Source: Kitasatospora sp. Root107
Lineage (GTDB): Bacteria; Actinomycetota; Actinomycetes; Streptomycetales; Streptomycetaceae
Assembly: GCF_001424875.1 (NCBI RefSeq)
Contig: NZ_LMCT01000023.1
Span: 186,001 to 250,000, forward strand
Length of the DNA stretch: 64,000 bases
Direction: 5' to 3'
Shown here: in pieces, positions 36,189 to 44,147 of the stretch
Position numbering within the stretch: the first letter of the stretch is position 1
Layout: every line of letters starts with the position of its first letter
The notes under the pieces: model-generated
The model's input: the letters and a program-made list of their open reading frames with translations, nothing else
Databases searched by the model: none
What the model was told of the DNA's origin: nothing
Translations under genes and position numbers: made by a program

Positions 36189-36994
36189 CAACGGGCGACC
36201 CTTTCGGCGTACTTGGTAGGTGCACCATCATCTCCGCGCCCGGAGCGTCCACCTGGCGGACCGTCCGTCAGCAAGCTGCGCGGCGCTGACAGCTTGCTGA
36301 CAGCCGGACCGATTGCCGTCAGCCTGGCGGCCAGCACCGGGAGCAGGTCGGCCAGTCCGTCCCGGTAGAAGTGCCCTCCGGGCAGGGTGAGTTCCTCGAA
36401 TCCCAGGTCGGTGAGACCGGCCCAGCCGGACAGCAGCTCGGCCGTCACCAGCGGATCGTCCGCGCCGCGCACCGCGAGCACCGGGCAGCCGACCGGCTCA
36501 GGACCGGCCGGGCGGTAGCGGGCCGCCGCCGTCACGTCGGCCTGGAGCACCCGGCCGAACAGCAGCCGGGCCGCCGGGTGCGCCCTGAGCACCGGAGGCA
36601 GCCCGCCCAGGTCGGCCACCCGTTGCCACAACTCCTGGTCGGTGCCGACCAGTTCTGCGGCGGTGGAGTGCAGCCAGGGCGGCGCCGAGGCGCTCACCAG
36701 CAGCAGCTCGGGTGCCCGGCCGAGCGCGTGCGCCCGGGCCGCCCAGGCGGCCCCGAGCAGTGCGCCCATGCTGTGCCCGACCACCGCCCAGCGCTCCCCC
36801 GGAGCCGGGGTGTGCTCGGCCACCAGCCGGTCCACCAGCGCGGGCACCGAATCCAGCAGCGGTTCGCCCAACCGGCCGCCCCGGCCCGGTAGTTCGACCG
36901 CCACCGGCTGGACGCCGAGGCCGCTCAGCCGCTCCGGCCAGTCCTTGAACACCCCGGCCGAGGCACCGGCCGGGGGGAGCAGGAACAGTTTCAT
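36188..36994 (-). CDS. Type II thioesterase
   Basis: A 268-residue alpha/beta-hydrolase of the GrsT/RifR type. It has LFLLPPAGASAGVFKDW at the N-terminus, PGRGGRLGEP, the nucleophile elbow VVGHSMGALLG near residue 94, Asp in RGADDPLV and His in LPGGHFYRD. These enzymes release stalled or finished acyl groups from carrier proteins. The ATG overlaps the BtrH-like stop (ATGA). The last ~35 residues are extra compared with typical family members and contain an 11-bp inverted repeat in the DNA. Confidence 0.9.
   Translation of the reverse strand: MKLFLLPPAGASAGVFKDWPERLSGLGVQPVAVELPGRGGRLGEPLLDSVPALVDRLVAEHTPAPGERWAVVGHSMGALLGAAWAARAHALGRAPELLLVSASAPPWLHSTAAELVGTDQELWQRVADLGGLPPVLRAHPAARLLFGRVLQADVTAAARYRPAGPEPVGCPVLAVRGADDPLVTAELLSGWAGLTDLGFEELTLPGGHFYRDGLADLLPVLAARLTAIGPAVSKLSAPRSLLTDGPPGGRSGRGDDGAPTKYAERVAR
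36269..36299. promoter_or_regulatory. Paired CAGC-NN-GCTG motif
   Basis: CAGCAAGCTG (36269-36278) and CAGCTTGCTG (36290-36299) lie 21 bp apart within the 3' end of the thioesterase gene. Related pairs occur at 47800-47831 and, more weakly, at 35893. It may be a site for the cluster regulator. Confidence 0.35.
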
Positions 36995-38007
36995 GCGGGC
37001 ACCGGCACGGCAGCCGCGCCGACGGTGGCCAGCTCGGCGGTCACCACCCGGCCGAGTGCGCCGAGCAGCGCGGTGTCCTTCACCTCGTTGCCCAACTGAG
37101 CCGTCCGGCACAGCATCTTGAGCATCCGCCAGGCCCGGACCGCCTCGTTGAGCGCGGCCATCAGGCCCGCGCCGCCGTCCGGCAGCAGCTCCCAGGGCTC
37201 GGTGCAGCGGGAGTACGCCTCGATCAGCGCCAGGTAGGCCCGCTCGGTCATCAGCGCGGAGGTGTACGAGTTGGCGAACTGGGCGTAGCGCCGGATGCCG
37301 CCCGCCGCCAGCGCGTCGGTGAACGCCTGCCGGTACGCCTCGATCTCCCCGGCCAGCCGGGCCCGGTCGGCCAGGAACTCGTCCACCGCGCGCGCCTCGC
37401 GCTCGCGCACCGCACCGGACTGCAGCAGGCCGAGCGCCCGCTCGCCGACGTTCAGCCGGTAGAGCGTGTCGTGCTTCTCGTAGACGTGGAACAGGTTGGA
37501 GCGGACCGACTCGACGAACAGCTGCCGGTCGAAGGTGAGCGCCAGCGTACGGGTGCCGACGTTGTCGATGCCCGTCCAGGTCTCCGGGTCGAAGTCGATC
37601 ACCGTGACCTTGTGACCGTTGGTGCGGTGCTCCTGCAGGTAGTACTCCTGGAAGTGCTCGTGGTAGTAGCTGTCCACCCGGGCGATGCAGTGGCCGTGCT
37701 CGCGCACGGTGGCCTCGACGGTGGCGGCCAGGTCGCCCTCCACCGGCAGGTGGTACTTCTCCACCCCGAACTCCTGGAGCAGCACCACGTCCCGGGCCGC
37801 CTCGCTGTCCAGCAGGTTGCGGCAGGTCAGACCGCCCCAGTCGGCCTGGATCCGGGGCGCGCCGGCCACCAGCAGGAAGGCGGCGAACAGGCGGCTGGGC
37901 AGCAGCTGGGCCAGGCTCACCACGTGGCAGTCGTAGTAGACGCTCTCCACGGCCTCCCACTCCAGGCCGGTGACCCCGGAGCGGTGGCTGATCTGACCGG
38001 CGTTCAT
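36991..38007 (-). CDS. BtrH-like cysteine acyltransferase
   Basis: A 338-residue protein. The segment YYDCHVVSLAQLLPSRLF, with Cys27, and the later EHRTNGHKVTVIDFDPETW resemble the BtrH N-terminal (papain-like Cys/His) fold. Butirosin BtrH moves an amino-acyl side chain from the carrier protein BtrI to an aminoglycoside. The C-terminal ~150 residues are helical and unassigned. A role moving or releasing the acyl group made on the neighbouring ACP is inferred. It is translationally coupled on both sides by ATGA overlaps. Assignment is from motif pattern only. Confidence 0.6.
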   Translation of the reverse strand: MNAGQISHRSGVTGLEWEAVESVYYDCHVVSLAQLLPSRLFAAFLLVAGAPRIQADWGGLTCRNLLDSEAARDVVLLQEFGVEKYHLPVEGDLAATVEATVREHGHCIARVDSYYHEHFQEYYLQEHRTNGHKVTVIDFDPETWTGIDNVGTRTLALTFDRQLFVESVRSNLFHVYEKHDTLYRLNVGERALGLLQSGAVREREARAVDEFLADRARLAGEIEAYRQAFTDALAAGGIRRYAQFANSYTSALMTERAYLALIEAYSRCTEPWELLPDGGAGLMAALNEAVRAWRMLKMLCRTAQLGNEVKDTALLGALGRVVTAELATVGAAAVPVPA

Positions 38008-39203
38008 CTGGTGCTCCCGTAGGCGAGGACGAGCTTGGTAGGGGACCGGAACGAGAAGCCCTCGATCGGGTCGGGGTGCGGCTCGGCGAACCGCAGGCCG
38101 GGGCAGCGCTCCAGCAGGATCCGCAGGGCGGTGATCACCTCGGCGAGCGCCATCCGGCGGCCCATGCACTGGTGCCGGCCCGCGCCGAACGACAGGTGGC
38201 GGGCGACCGGCCGCTCCGGGTCGAAGACGTCCGGGTCGGGGAAGACCTCGGGGTCGCGGTTGGCCGAGCCGAGCAGGATGGTCAGCAGCGAGCCGCGCGG
38301 CACCTCGGTGCCGAGCAGTTCGCCGCCGGTCCAGATCCGTACGGTGCTGTGGATCGGCGGCTCGAAGCGCAGCGTCTCCTCGACGATGCCCTCCAGCAAC
38401 TCCGGCTCCGCGTAGGCGCGTTCGAGCAGTTCGGGGCGGGAGCAGAGTACGTGCAGGGCGTTCGCGAGCAGCCGGTTGCTGGTGTCGATGGCGGCCGGGA
38501 TGAGCAGGCCGATCTGCCGGACGATCTCGTCGTCGGCCACCTCGGCGCCCTCGGCGGCGGCGGTCAGCAGTTGGCCGATCACGCTGCCGTCCGGGGCCGG
38601 GCGGAGCTCGTCCACCCGGCGGTGCAGCAGCTCCCGCATGCCCGCCCAGGCGGTCACGGCCGCCCGCCGGGTGTCGGGGGTGGCGGCGTCGAAGTAGCCG
38701 ATCACCGCGTCGGTGCAGGACTGGAACTCGGCCACGTCCTCGGTCCTGACCCCGATGATCTGCGACATCACCCGGATCGGGACCTCGTTGGCGAAGCCGG
38801 CCACGAAGTCGGCCCGGCCGCTGCTGCCCAGGCCGTCGATCACCCGGTGCACCGAGTTGGGGACCAGGTCCTCCAGGTAGCCGGGCACCGCGGGCGCGGC
38901 GAAGGAGCGGTTCGTCAGCGAGCGCAGGCGGGCGTGCTCGCGGCCGTCCACGTCCATCACGGTCCGGCCGAACAGCACCCGAGAGGCCCGGAACGGGCTC
39001 TCCACCGAGGCGTTCTTGTCCTTCAGCACCGCGCCGACCGCCTGATGGGTGGTCACGTAGTAGGTCCGGTCCGGCTCGGACCAGACCAGCGGGCCCTGTT
39101 CGCGCAGGCGGGCGTACGCGGGGTAGGGGTCGAGCCGGAAGGCCGGGGAGTCCAGCCCTGCGGTGGCCCGCTCGGCGGTGGCCCGTTCGGCGGTGACGGT
39201 CAT
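38004..39203 (-). CDS. Cytochrome P450
   Basis: A 399-residue bacterial P450 of CYP107-like type. It has the I-helix segment PAAIDTSNRL in place of the usual AGxET, the ExxR motif in EETLRFEPP, and the haem loop FGAGRHQCMG with Cys346. A soluble class I monooxygenase needing ferredoxin partners; none are encoded nearby. It probably hydroxylates the carrier-bound or free pathway intermediate. It overlaps both neighbours by ATGA. The N-terminus contains a duplicated AERAT segment. Confidence 0.93.
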   Translation of the reverse strand: MTVTAERATAERATAGLDSPAFRLDPYPAYARLREQGPLVWSEPDRTYYVTTHQAVGAVLKDKNASVESPFRASRVLFGRTVMDVDGREHARLRSLTNRSFAAPAVPGYLEDLVPNSVHRVIDGLGSSGRADFVAGFANEVPIRVMSQIIGVRTEDVAEFQSCTDAVIGYFDAATPDTRRAAVTAWAGMRELLHRRVDELRPAPDGSVIGQLLTAAAEGAEVADDEIVRQIGLLIPAAIDTSNRLLANALHVLCSRPELLERAYAEPELLEGIVEETLRFEPPIHSTVRIWTGGELLGTEVPRGSLLTILLGSANRDPEVFPDPDVFDPERPVARHLSFGAGRHQCMGRRMALAEVITALRILLERCPGLRFAEPHPDPIEGFSFRSPTKLVLAYGSTR

Positions 39204-40018
39204 CGGGCCGGCTCCCCGCTGAGGGCCTCGGTGGTGACCGCGACGAACCGCAGCCGCCAGTAGTCGGCGTACCAGCGGCCGTCCCGGCGCAGGGTGGGCT
39301 CGGCCAGCTCGCCGGCCCGGCGGAAGACGTCGTCGTGCTCGGCCTCGGGCAGGTGGGCGACCAGCGCGGAGCCGAACATCCGCAGCCAGTCCACCACCCC
39401 CTCCGGGCAGTCGTGCAGCTCGGTCTCACGCGGGAAGTGCTCGATCCGGCTGACCCGGAAGCCGTTGTCCTCCAGCAGCTCGGCGTACGCACCGGGCTCG
39501 GGGAAGTACCAGGGCGAGCGCATGCCCGCGTCCTGGCCGCGCTCGGCCAGCGCGGTGCGCAGCGCCTCGACGATCCCGGCGACGTTGCGGGCGCCGCCCA
39601 TCTCGGCGACGAACCGGCCGCCGGGGCGGAGCGCGGTGCGGACCGAGCGGATCACCTGCTCGGGGCGGGTCATCCAGTGCAGGGCGGCGTTCGAGAACAC
39701 CGCGTCGACCGGCTCGACCACCTTGAAGTCGTGGCCGTCGGCCAGCACGGCGGGCTGCCGGAGCCGCTGGCTGGCGGCCACCACCATCGCCGGGTCGCTG
39801 TCCACCAGCAGCACCCGGGCGCCCCGGCCGCGGATCTGCTCGGCCAGCTCGCCGGTGCCGCAGCCGAGATCGAGCACCGTCTCGCCGGGCTGCGGGGCGA
39901 GCAGGTCGAGCACCCCGCCGGCCAGCCGGGAGACATAGCCGAACTGGCTGTCGTAGCGGCCCGCGTCCCAGGCCGGGACCTCGACGGGCTGCTCCAGGAT
40001 TTCCTGAGTCATCGTCAT
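39200..40018 (-). CDS. Tam-like SAM-dependent methyltransferase
   Basis: A 272-residue class I methyltransferase with motif I VLDLGCGTGELAEQI, the Asp of motif II in LLVDSDPAMV and NAALHWMTRPEQVI, the signature of the trans-aconitate 2-methyltransferase group. Members esterify carboxylates or methylate N/O atoms of small acids, so a carboxyl or hydroxyl of the pathway product is a plausible target. The ATG at 40018 overlaps the upstream stop; ATG 40012 is an in-frame alternative. Confidence 0.88.
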   Translation of the reverse strand: MTMTQEILEQPVEVPAWDAGRYDSQFGYVSRLAGGVLDLLAPQPGETVLDLGCGTGELAEQIRGRGARVLLVDSDPAMVVAASQRLRQPAVLADGHDFKVVEPVDAVFSNAALHWMTRPEQVIRSVRTALRPGGRFVAEMGGARNVAGIVEALRTALAERGQDAGMRSPWYFPEPGAYAELLEDNGFRVSRIEHFPRETELHDCPEGVVDWLRMFGSALVAHLPEAEHDDVFRRAGELAEPTLRRDGRWYADYWRLRFVAVTTEALSGEPAR

Positions 40019-41217
40019 CCTCTCTCGATCTGCATGAGCATCAGTTCGTCGGTGCCACCGGCCAGGGCCAGCCCGAAGCCGTCGCGCAGCGCCCGTTCGG
40101 CCGGGTGGCCGGTGCGGTAGCCGTCGGCGCCGGCCAGCTGGATCGCCTCGTCGGCGACCCGGCGCAGCAGCACCGAGGCCCGGTACTTGCACATCGCGGC
40201 GTACGCCGCCGTGCAGCCGCCCTCGACCAGCAGCCGGACGCCCTGGAGCGCGGCCGAGCGGACCTCGGCCACCTCGGCGGAGAGCTCGGCGAGCAGGAAC
40301 CGGACGTGCTGGTTGGTCAGCAGCGGGCTGCCGAAGGTCTGCCGGTGCCGCGCTCCGCTGACCGCGTCGTCCAGCACCGCCTGGGCCAGTGCGGTCATCC
40401 GGACGGTGAGCATCACCCGCTCGTGGATCCAGTGCCGCATCAGGGTCAGCAGGCCCTGCCCGGCCGGGGCCAGTACGGCCAGCACCGGGGCGGAGCGCAG
40501 GCTGATCGAGCCGGTGAGCCCGGTGTGGCCGGAGCCCGCCAGCGCGGTCACCTCGACCTCGTCCGCGGTGGCCTGCCGGGTGTCCACCAGCAGCAGGGCC
40601 GGGCCGGTACGCGGTCCGGTGTGCCGGTCCGGGTCGTCGGCCAGCACCAGCAGCAGGTCGGCGAACGGGGCGTTGCTGATGAACCACTTCTCCCCGGTGA
40701 CGGTGAGCCGGTCGCCGTCCCGGCCGACCCGGGTGGTCAGGGTGGAGAGGTCGCTGCCACCGTCCGGCTCGGTGGCGGCCAGCGAGACCGTCACGGTGCC
40801 GTCCAGCAGCCCGTCTAGCAGCTCCGGATGGCCGGTCAACAGCCTTGTGCCGACCTCCAGTTGGGTCAGTACGGCGGCGCCGGGAGCACCGTTGGCGACC
40901 TGGGCGAAGGCGGTGTGCAGCTGGATCGCCCGGCCGAGCGCCAGGCAGCGCGGGCTGCGGCCGTCCGGCCCGGGAGTGCCGGCCGGCCAGGCGGCCCGGA
41001 GCAGACCGGCCGCGCCGAGCGCACCGATCAGCTCCCTGACCGGCGGGACGGCCGGGTCCTCCCAGCGGTCGGTGGCCAGCAGCTCCGGGTGCGCCGCCAC
41101 GAAGGCGGCCACCCGGTCCGCGTAGTCCTGGTCGGGGTTGGCGGCCGGCTCCCTGCGGGTGACCAGCGGGGCCAGGTCGCGCTGCGGTGCGGTGGCGGTC
41201 GAGACGGTGTCAGTCAT
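40015..41217 (-). CDS. Acyl-CoA dehydrogenase-like flavoenzyme 1
   Basis: A 400-residue ACAD-fold FAD enzyme with SLAATEPDGGSDLSTL and the substrate/FAD segment GEKWFISNAPFAD, and a C-terminus AGADGYRTGHPAERALRDG. At the usual catalytic EGT site the sequence is AGGT, so the MCAD-type Glu is absent. IHERVML could supply the isovaleryl-CoA-dehydrogenase-type base. It probably desaturates the ACP-bound acyl group. It overlaps the second ACAD gene by 8 nt. Confidence 0.88.
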   Translation of the reverse strand: MTDTVSTATAPQRDLAPLVTRREPAANPDQDYADRVAAFVAAHPELLATDRWEDPAVPPVRELIGALGAAGLLRAAWPAGTPGPDGRSPRCLALGRAIQLHTAFAQVANGAPGAAVLTQLEVGTRLLTGHPELLDGLLDGTVTVSLAATEPDGGSDLSTLTTRVGRDGDRLTVTGEKWFISNAPFADLLLVLADDPDRHTGPRTGPALLLVDTRQATADEVEVTALAGSGHTGLTGSISLRSAPVLAVLAPAGQGLLTLMRHWIHERVMLTVRMTALAQAVLDDAVSGARHRQTFGSPLLTNQHVRFLLAELSAEVAEVRSAALQGVRLLVEGGCTAAYAAMCKYRASVLLRRVADEAIQLAGADGYRTGHPAERALRDGFGLALAGGTDELMLMQIERG

Positions 41218-42382
41218 CCCAGCCCGCCAGCCGTGCCAGGGTGGTCATCATCATTTCGTCCGATCCGGTCGAGATGGAGAACAGCCGGGCGTCCCGGAAC
41301 GCCCGGTTGGCCGGGCTCTCGGTCAACTGCCCGGCAGCACCGTGCAGATGGAGACACTCACGGGCCACCGTGCGGGCCAGCCGGCTGGACCGGAGCTTCA
41401 CCGCCGCGGAGGCCGAGCGGTAGTCGGCGCCGCCCTCCCAGCGGTCGATCGCGGTGTATGCCAGCTGCCTGGCGCTCTCCACCTCGGCGCGCAGCCGGGA
41501 GAGCCGGAAACTGACGTCCTGTCGGCTGCCGATCGGGGCGCCGAAACTGATCCGCTGGTCCAGCCGCTCCCTGGTGCGCTCCAGCAGCCGGTCGGCGATG
41601 GCCAGCGCGCGGCAGGCGGAGATGATCCGCTCCTGCTCGAACTGCCGTAGCTGGGTGACCAGTCCGAGCCCGTGGCCGCCGATCCGGTACTCCGTCGGTA
41701 CGAAGACCCGGTCGAAGTCGACCGTGCCCGCCACCCCGGCCGCCCGCAGTCCGAGCGTCGGGGCACCGGCCGTCACCGTGACGCCCTCGCCGAACGGCAC
41801 CATCAGCAGCACGTGGCCGAACGGTCCTCGCGCCTCCGGCAGCCGGGCCAGCACCGCGAACGCGTCCGCGTACAGGCCGCCGACCACCCAGCGCTTGCTG
41901 CCGGTGAGCAGGTAACCGCCGTCCACCGGCGTGGCGGTGGAGGTCACCGCGGCCACGTCGGAGCCCGCGCCCGGTTCGGAGACCGCGTGCGCCAGCACGT
42001 ACTCCCCGGTGAGCGCCGGCCGGAGGAAGCGGTCCACCGCGGCCGGGGTGCCGCCCTCGGCGATCATCGGGGCCACCATGTCGTTGTGCACGGTGAGCGT
42101 CATCCCGACACTGTCCGAGGACAGGCCGCCCAGACACTCGGCGAACACCACGTGCTCCCAGGCACTGCCGCCGGCGCCGCCGTGCTCACGCGGGAAGCGC
42201 AGCCCGAGCCAGCCGCCCGCGCCGAGCCCGGCCAGTACCTCGCGGACCGGGAACCGGCCGGCCGCCTCCCAGCCCGGGATGTGCGGTTCGACCTCGGCGG
42301 CCAGGTGGGCGGCCAGGCCGGCCCGCAACTCCTCCTGGGCCGGGGTGAACCAGCCCGTTCTGACACCCTGCAGGACGGTCAT
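41210..42382 (-). CDS. Acyl-CoA dehydrogenase-like flavoenzyme 2
   Basis: A 390-residue ACAD with AHAVSEPGAGSDVAAV, GSKRWVVGGLYAD, a helix with QERIISACRAL and a C-terminus LHGAAGQLTESPANRAFRDARLF followed by STGSDE instead of EGT. As with its neighbour, the catalytic base may be the Glu of QERII. The enzyme is closer to PCP-tethered aminoacyl oxidases in genomic setting than to fatty-acid oxidation, since it sits between an adenylation gene and the first ACAD. The two may act in sequence or as a hetero-oligomer. Confidence 0.88.
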   Translation of the reverse strand: MTVLQGVRTGWFTPAQEELRAGLAAHLAAEVEPHIPGWEAAGRFPVREVLAGLGAGGWLGLRFPREHGGAGGSAWEHVVFAECLGGLSSDSVGMTLTVHNDMVAPMIAEGGTPAAVDRFLRPALTGEYVLAHAVSEPGAGSDVAAVTSTATPVDGGYLLTGSKRWVVGGLYADAFAVLARLPEARGPFGHVLLMVPFGEGVTVTAGAPTLGLRAAGVAGTVDFDRVFVPTEYRIGGHGLGLVTQLRQFEQERIISACRALAIADRLLERTRERLDQRISFGAPIGSRQDVSFRLSRLRAEVESARQLAYTAIDRWEGGADYRSASAAVKLRSSRLARTVARECLHLHGAAGQLTESPANRAFRDARLFSISTGSDEMMMTTLARLAGWDD

Positions 42383-43887
42383 CGGGCCCCCACGAGTTCA
42401 CGCAGCCGGACGGTGTCCGGCTTGCCGGTCGACAGCGCGGGGAACTCGGGCACCAGCACGAACTCGCGCGGCACCATGTAGCGGGGCAGCGCCCCGGCCA
42501 CGTGCGCGGCCAGCGCCGCCTGGTCCACAGCGGCCCCGGCCCGCAGCCGGACCACGCAGGCCAGCGCCAGGCCGTCCCGCCCGTCCGGGGCGGCGGCCAC
42601 GAAGGCCTGGGCCACCGCTGGGTGGGACTCCACCGATCCGCGCACCTCGTTCAGGTTGATCCGGTAGCCCCGGATCTTCACCTCGTCGTCGGCCCGTCCG
42701 GCGAACGTGATCACACCGTCCGGTCCGCGCCGGCCCAGATCGCCGGTCCGGTAGTGCCGGACCCCGGCCACCTCCAGGAAGGCGGCCGCCTGCTCCTCCG
42801 GCCGGTTCAGGTAGCCGGTCATCAACTGGTCACCGGCGATCAGGAGTTCGCCGGGCCCGTGCTCGCTGACGGTGCCGTCCGGGGCCCGGAAGGCGACCGT
42901 GACGCCGGGCAGCGGCGTGCCGATCGGGTAGTGCGCGGTCCGACCGGGCTCGCGCTCGGCGATCGGCTGGGCCACCACCAGGCAGGTCGCCTCGGTGGGG
43001 CCGTAGCCGTTCACCACCCGGACCTGCTCGGCCGCGGCCAGCCAGGACTGCACGGTGGCCGGGTTGAGCACCTCGGCCCCGGTCATGATCCGGCGCAGCG
43101 AGCCCAGCCGACGGCCGGTCAGACCGTCGCCCTGCTGGGCCAGCAGGGTCAGCGTGGAGCCGACCGCCGCCAGGTGGGTGACCCGCTCCCGTTCGATCAG
43201 GTCAAGCAGCAGCGCGGGCAGCGGCAACGCCGGGCCCAGGTGCACGGTGGCGCCGTGCAGCAGCGGCAGCAGCAGATCGACCACCGAGACGTCGAAGTGC
43301 AGCGCCGAGGTGTTCAGGCAGACCGACTCGGGGCCGATCTCCAGCAGCGGCCCGACCCCCGCGAAGAACGCGTCCAGCGCCCGGTGCGGGATGCAGACGC
43401 CCTTCGGACGCCCGGTCGAGCCCGAGGTGTAGAGCACGTACGCCAGGTCCTCCGGGCCGACCTCGGCCGGTCGGTACGGCTCGTCGCCGTGCTGCTCCAC
43501 CAGGTCCTCGACGGCCAGCAGCCGGACCGGTCCGAGCTCGGCGGTCAGCCGGGGCATCCTGCTCCTCGGCCCCAGCACCGCCGCCGGACCGGCGTCGCCG
43601 ACCAGGCCGCGCCGCCGGGCCGCCGGGGCGGACGGGTCCAGCGGTACGTACGCCGCACCGGCCAGCAGCACGCCCAGCAGGGCGGTCACCGCCTCGGCCG
43701 ACTTCTCGCCGTGTACGCCGACCAGGGCGCCCCGGCCGATCCCGCGCCGGTTCAGCCCGGCGGCGACGGCGGCCGCCTCCCGGTAGAGCTCGCGGTAGCC
43801 GAGCTGCCGCCCCGAGGTGACCAGGGCGGCCCGGTCTGGCGCCGCCTCGGCGTGCCCGGCCAGCGCCCGGAGCAGACTGCCGGTCAC
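42379..43887 (-). CDS. Stand-alone adenylation enzyme (NRPS A-domain type)
   Basis: A 502-residue adenylate-forming enzyme with core motifs A3 LYTSGSTGRPKG, A4 FDVSVVDLL, A5 NGYGPTEAT, A7 YRTGDLG, A8 DDEVKIRGYRINLNEV and A10 STGKPD. Asp235 (GrsA numbering), which holds an alpha-amino group, is present, so an amino-acid substrate is likely. Hand alignment gives a specificity code of about D-V-V-A-M-G-G-C-L, which I do not recognise. The GTG start overlaps the ACP stop, so the ACP is the expected partner. Confidence 0.92.
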   Translation of the reverse strand: MTGSLLRALAGHAEAAPDRAALVTSGRQLGYRELYREAAAVAAGLNRRGIGRGALVGVHGEKSAEAVTALLGVLLAGAAYVPLDPSAPAARRRGLVGDAGPAAVLGPRSRMPRLTAELGPVRLLAVEDLVEQHGDEPYRPAEVGPEDLAYVLYTSGSTGRPKGVCIPHRALDAFFAGVGPLLEIGPESVCLNTSALHFDVSVVDLLLPLLHGATVHLGPALPLPALLLDLIERERVTHLAAVGSTLTLLAQQGDGLTGRRLGSLRRIMTGAEVLNPATVQSWLAAAEQVRVVNGYGPTEATCLVVAQPIAEREPGRTAHYPIGTPLPGVTVAFRAPDGTVSEHGPGELLIAGDQLMTGYLNRPEEQAAAFLEVAGVRHYRTGDLGRRGPDGVITFAGRADDEVKIRGYRINLNEVRGSVESHPAVAQAFVAAAPDGRDGLALACVVRLRAGAAVDQAALAAHVAGALPRYMVPREFVLVPEFPALSTGKPDTVRLRELVGAR

Positions 43888-44147
43888 CTGGTGCCCCGGC
43901 GGACCACCAGGTCGATCAGTGCGCCGAGGCTCTCCAGGGCGTCCAGGTCGTCCGGCTCGGCGCCGAACTCGACGCCATGGTCGCTGCTCAGACGGACCGT
44001 CAGTTCGACAGCGTCCAGCGAGTCCATGTTCAGGGCCCGCATGAAGTTGTCGTCGGCGGCCAGCTCGGCGCCGACCTCGCGCTTCTTGATCACGCCGAGG
44101 GTGTGGATCAGGTTGTCCCGGACCGTGTCGGCCACGATGGTGCTCAT
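43884..44147 (-). CDS. Acyl/peptidyl carrier protein
   Basis: An 87-residue discrete carrier protein. NMDSLDAVEL contains Ser43, the site of phosphopantetheine attachment. The four-helix pattern and the acidic helix II (DNFMRALNMDSLDAVEL) are typical. It should hold the amino acid activated by the enzyme encoded immediately downstream while the dehydrogenases and oxygenases act. ATG 44147 overlaps the EamA stop. Confidence 0.95.
   Translation of the reverse strand: MSTIVADTVRDNLIHTLGVIKKREVGAELAADDNFMRALNMDSLDAVELTVRLSSDHGVEFGAEPDDLDALESLGALIDLVVRRGTR

Noticed and set aside
36991-39492. Apparent P450-BtrH fusion protein of 833 residues
   Set aside because: The first part is an out-of-frame reading across the P450 gene. 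The real P450 (38004-39203) and BtrH-like gene (36991-38007) are in different frames with an ATGA junction.
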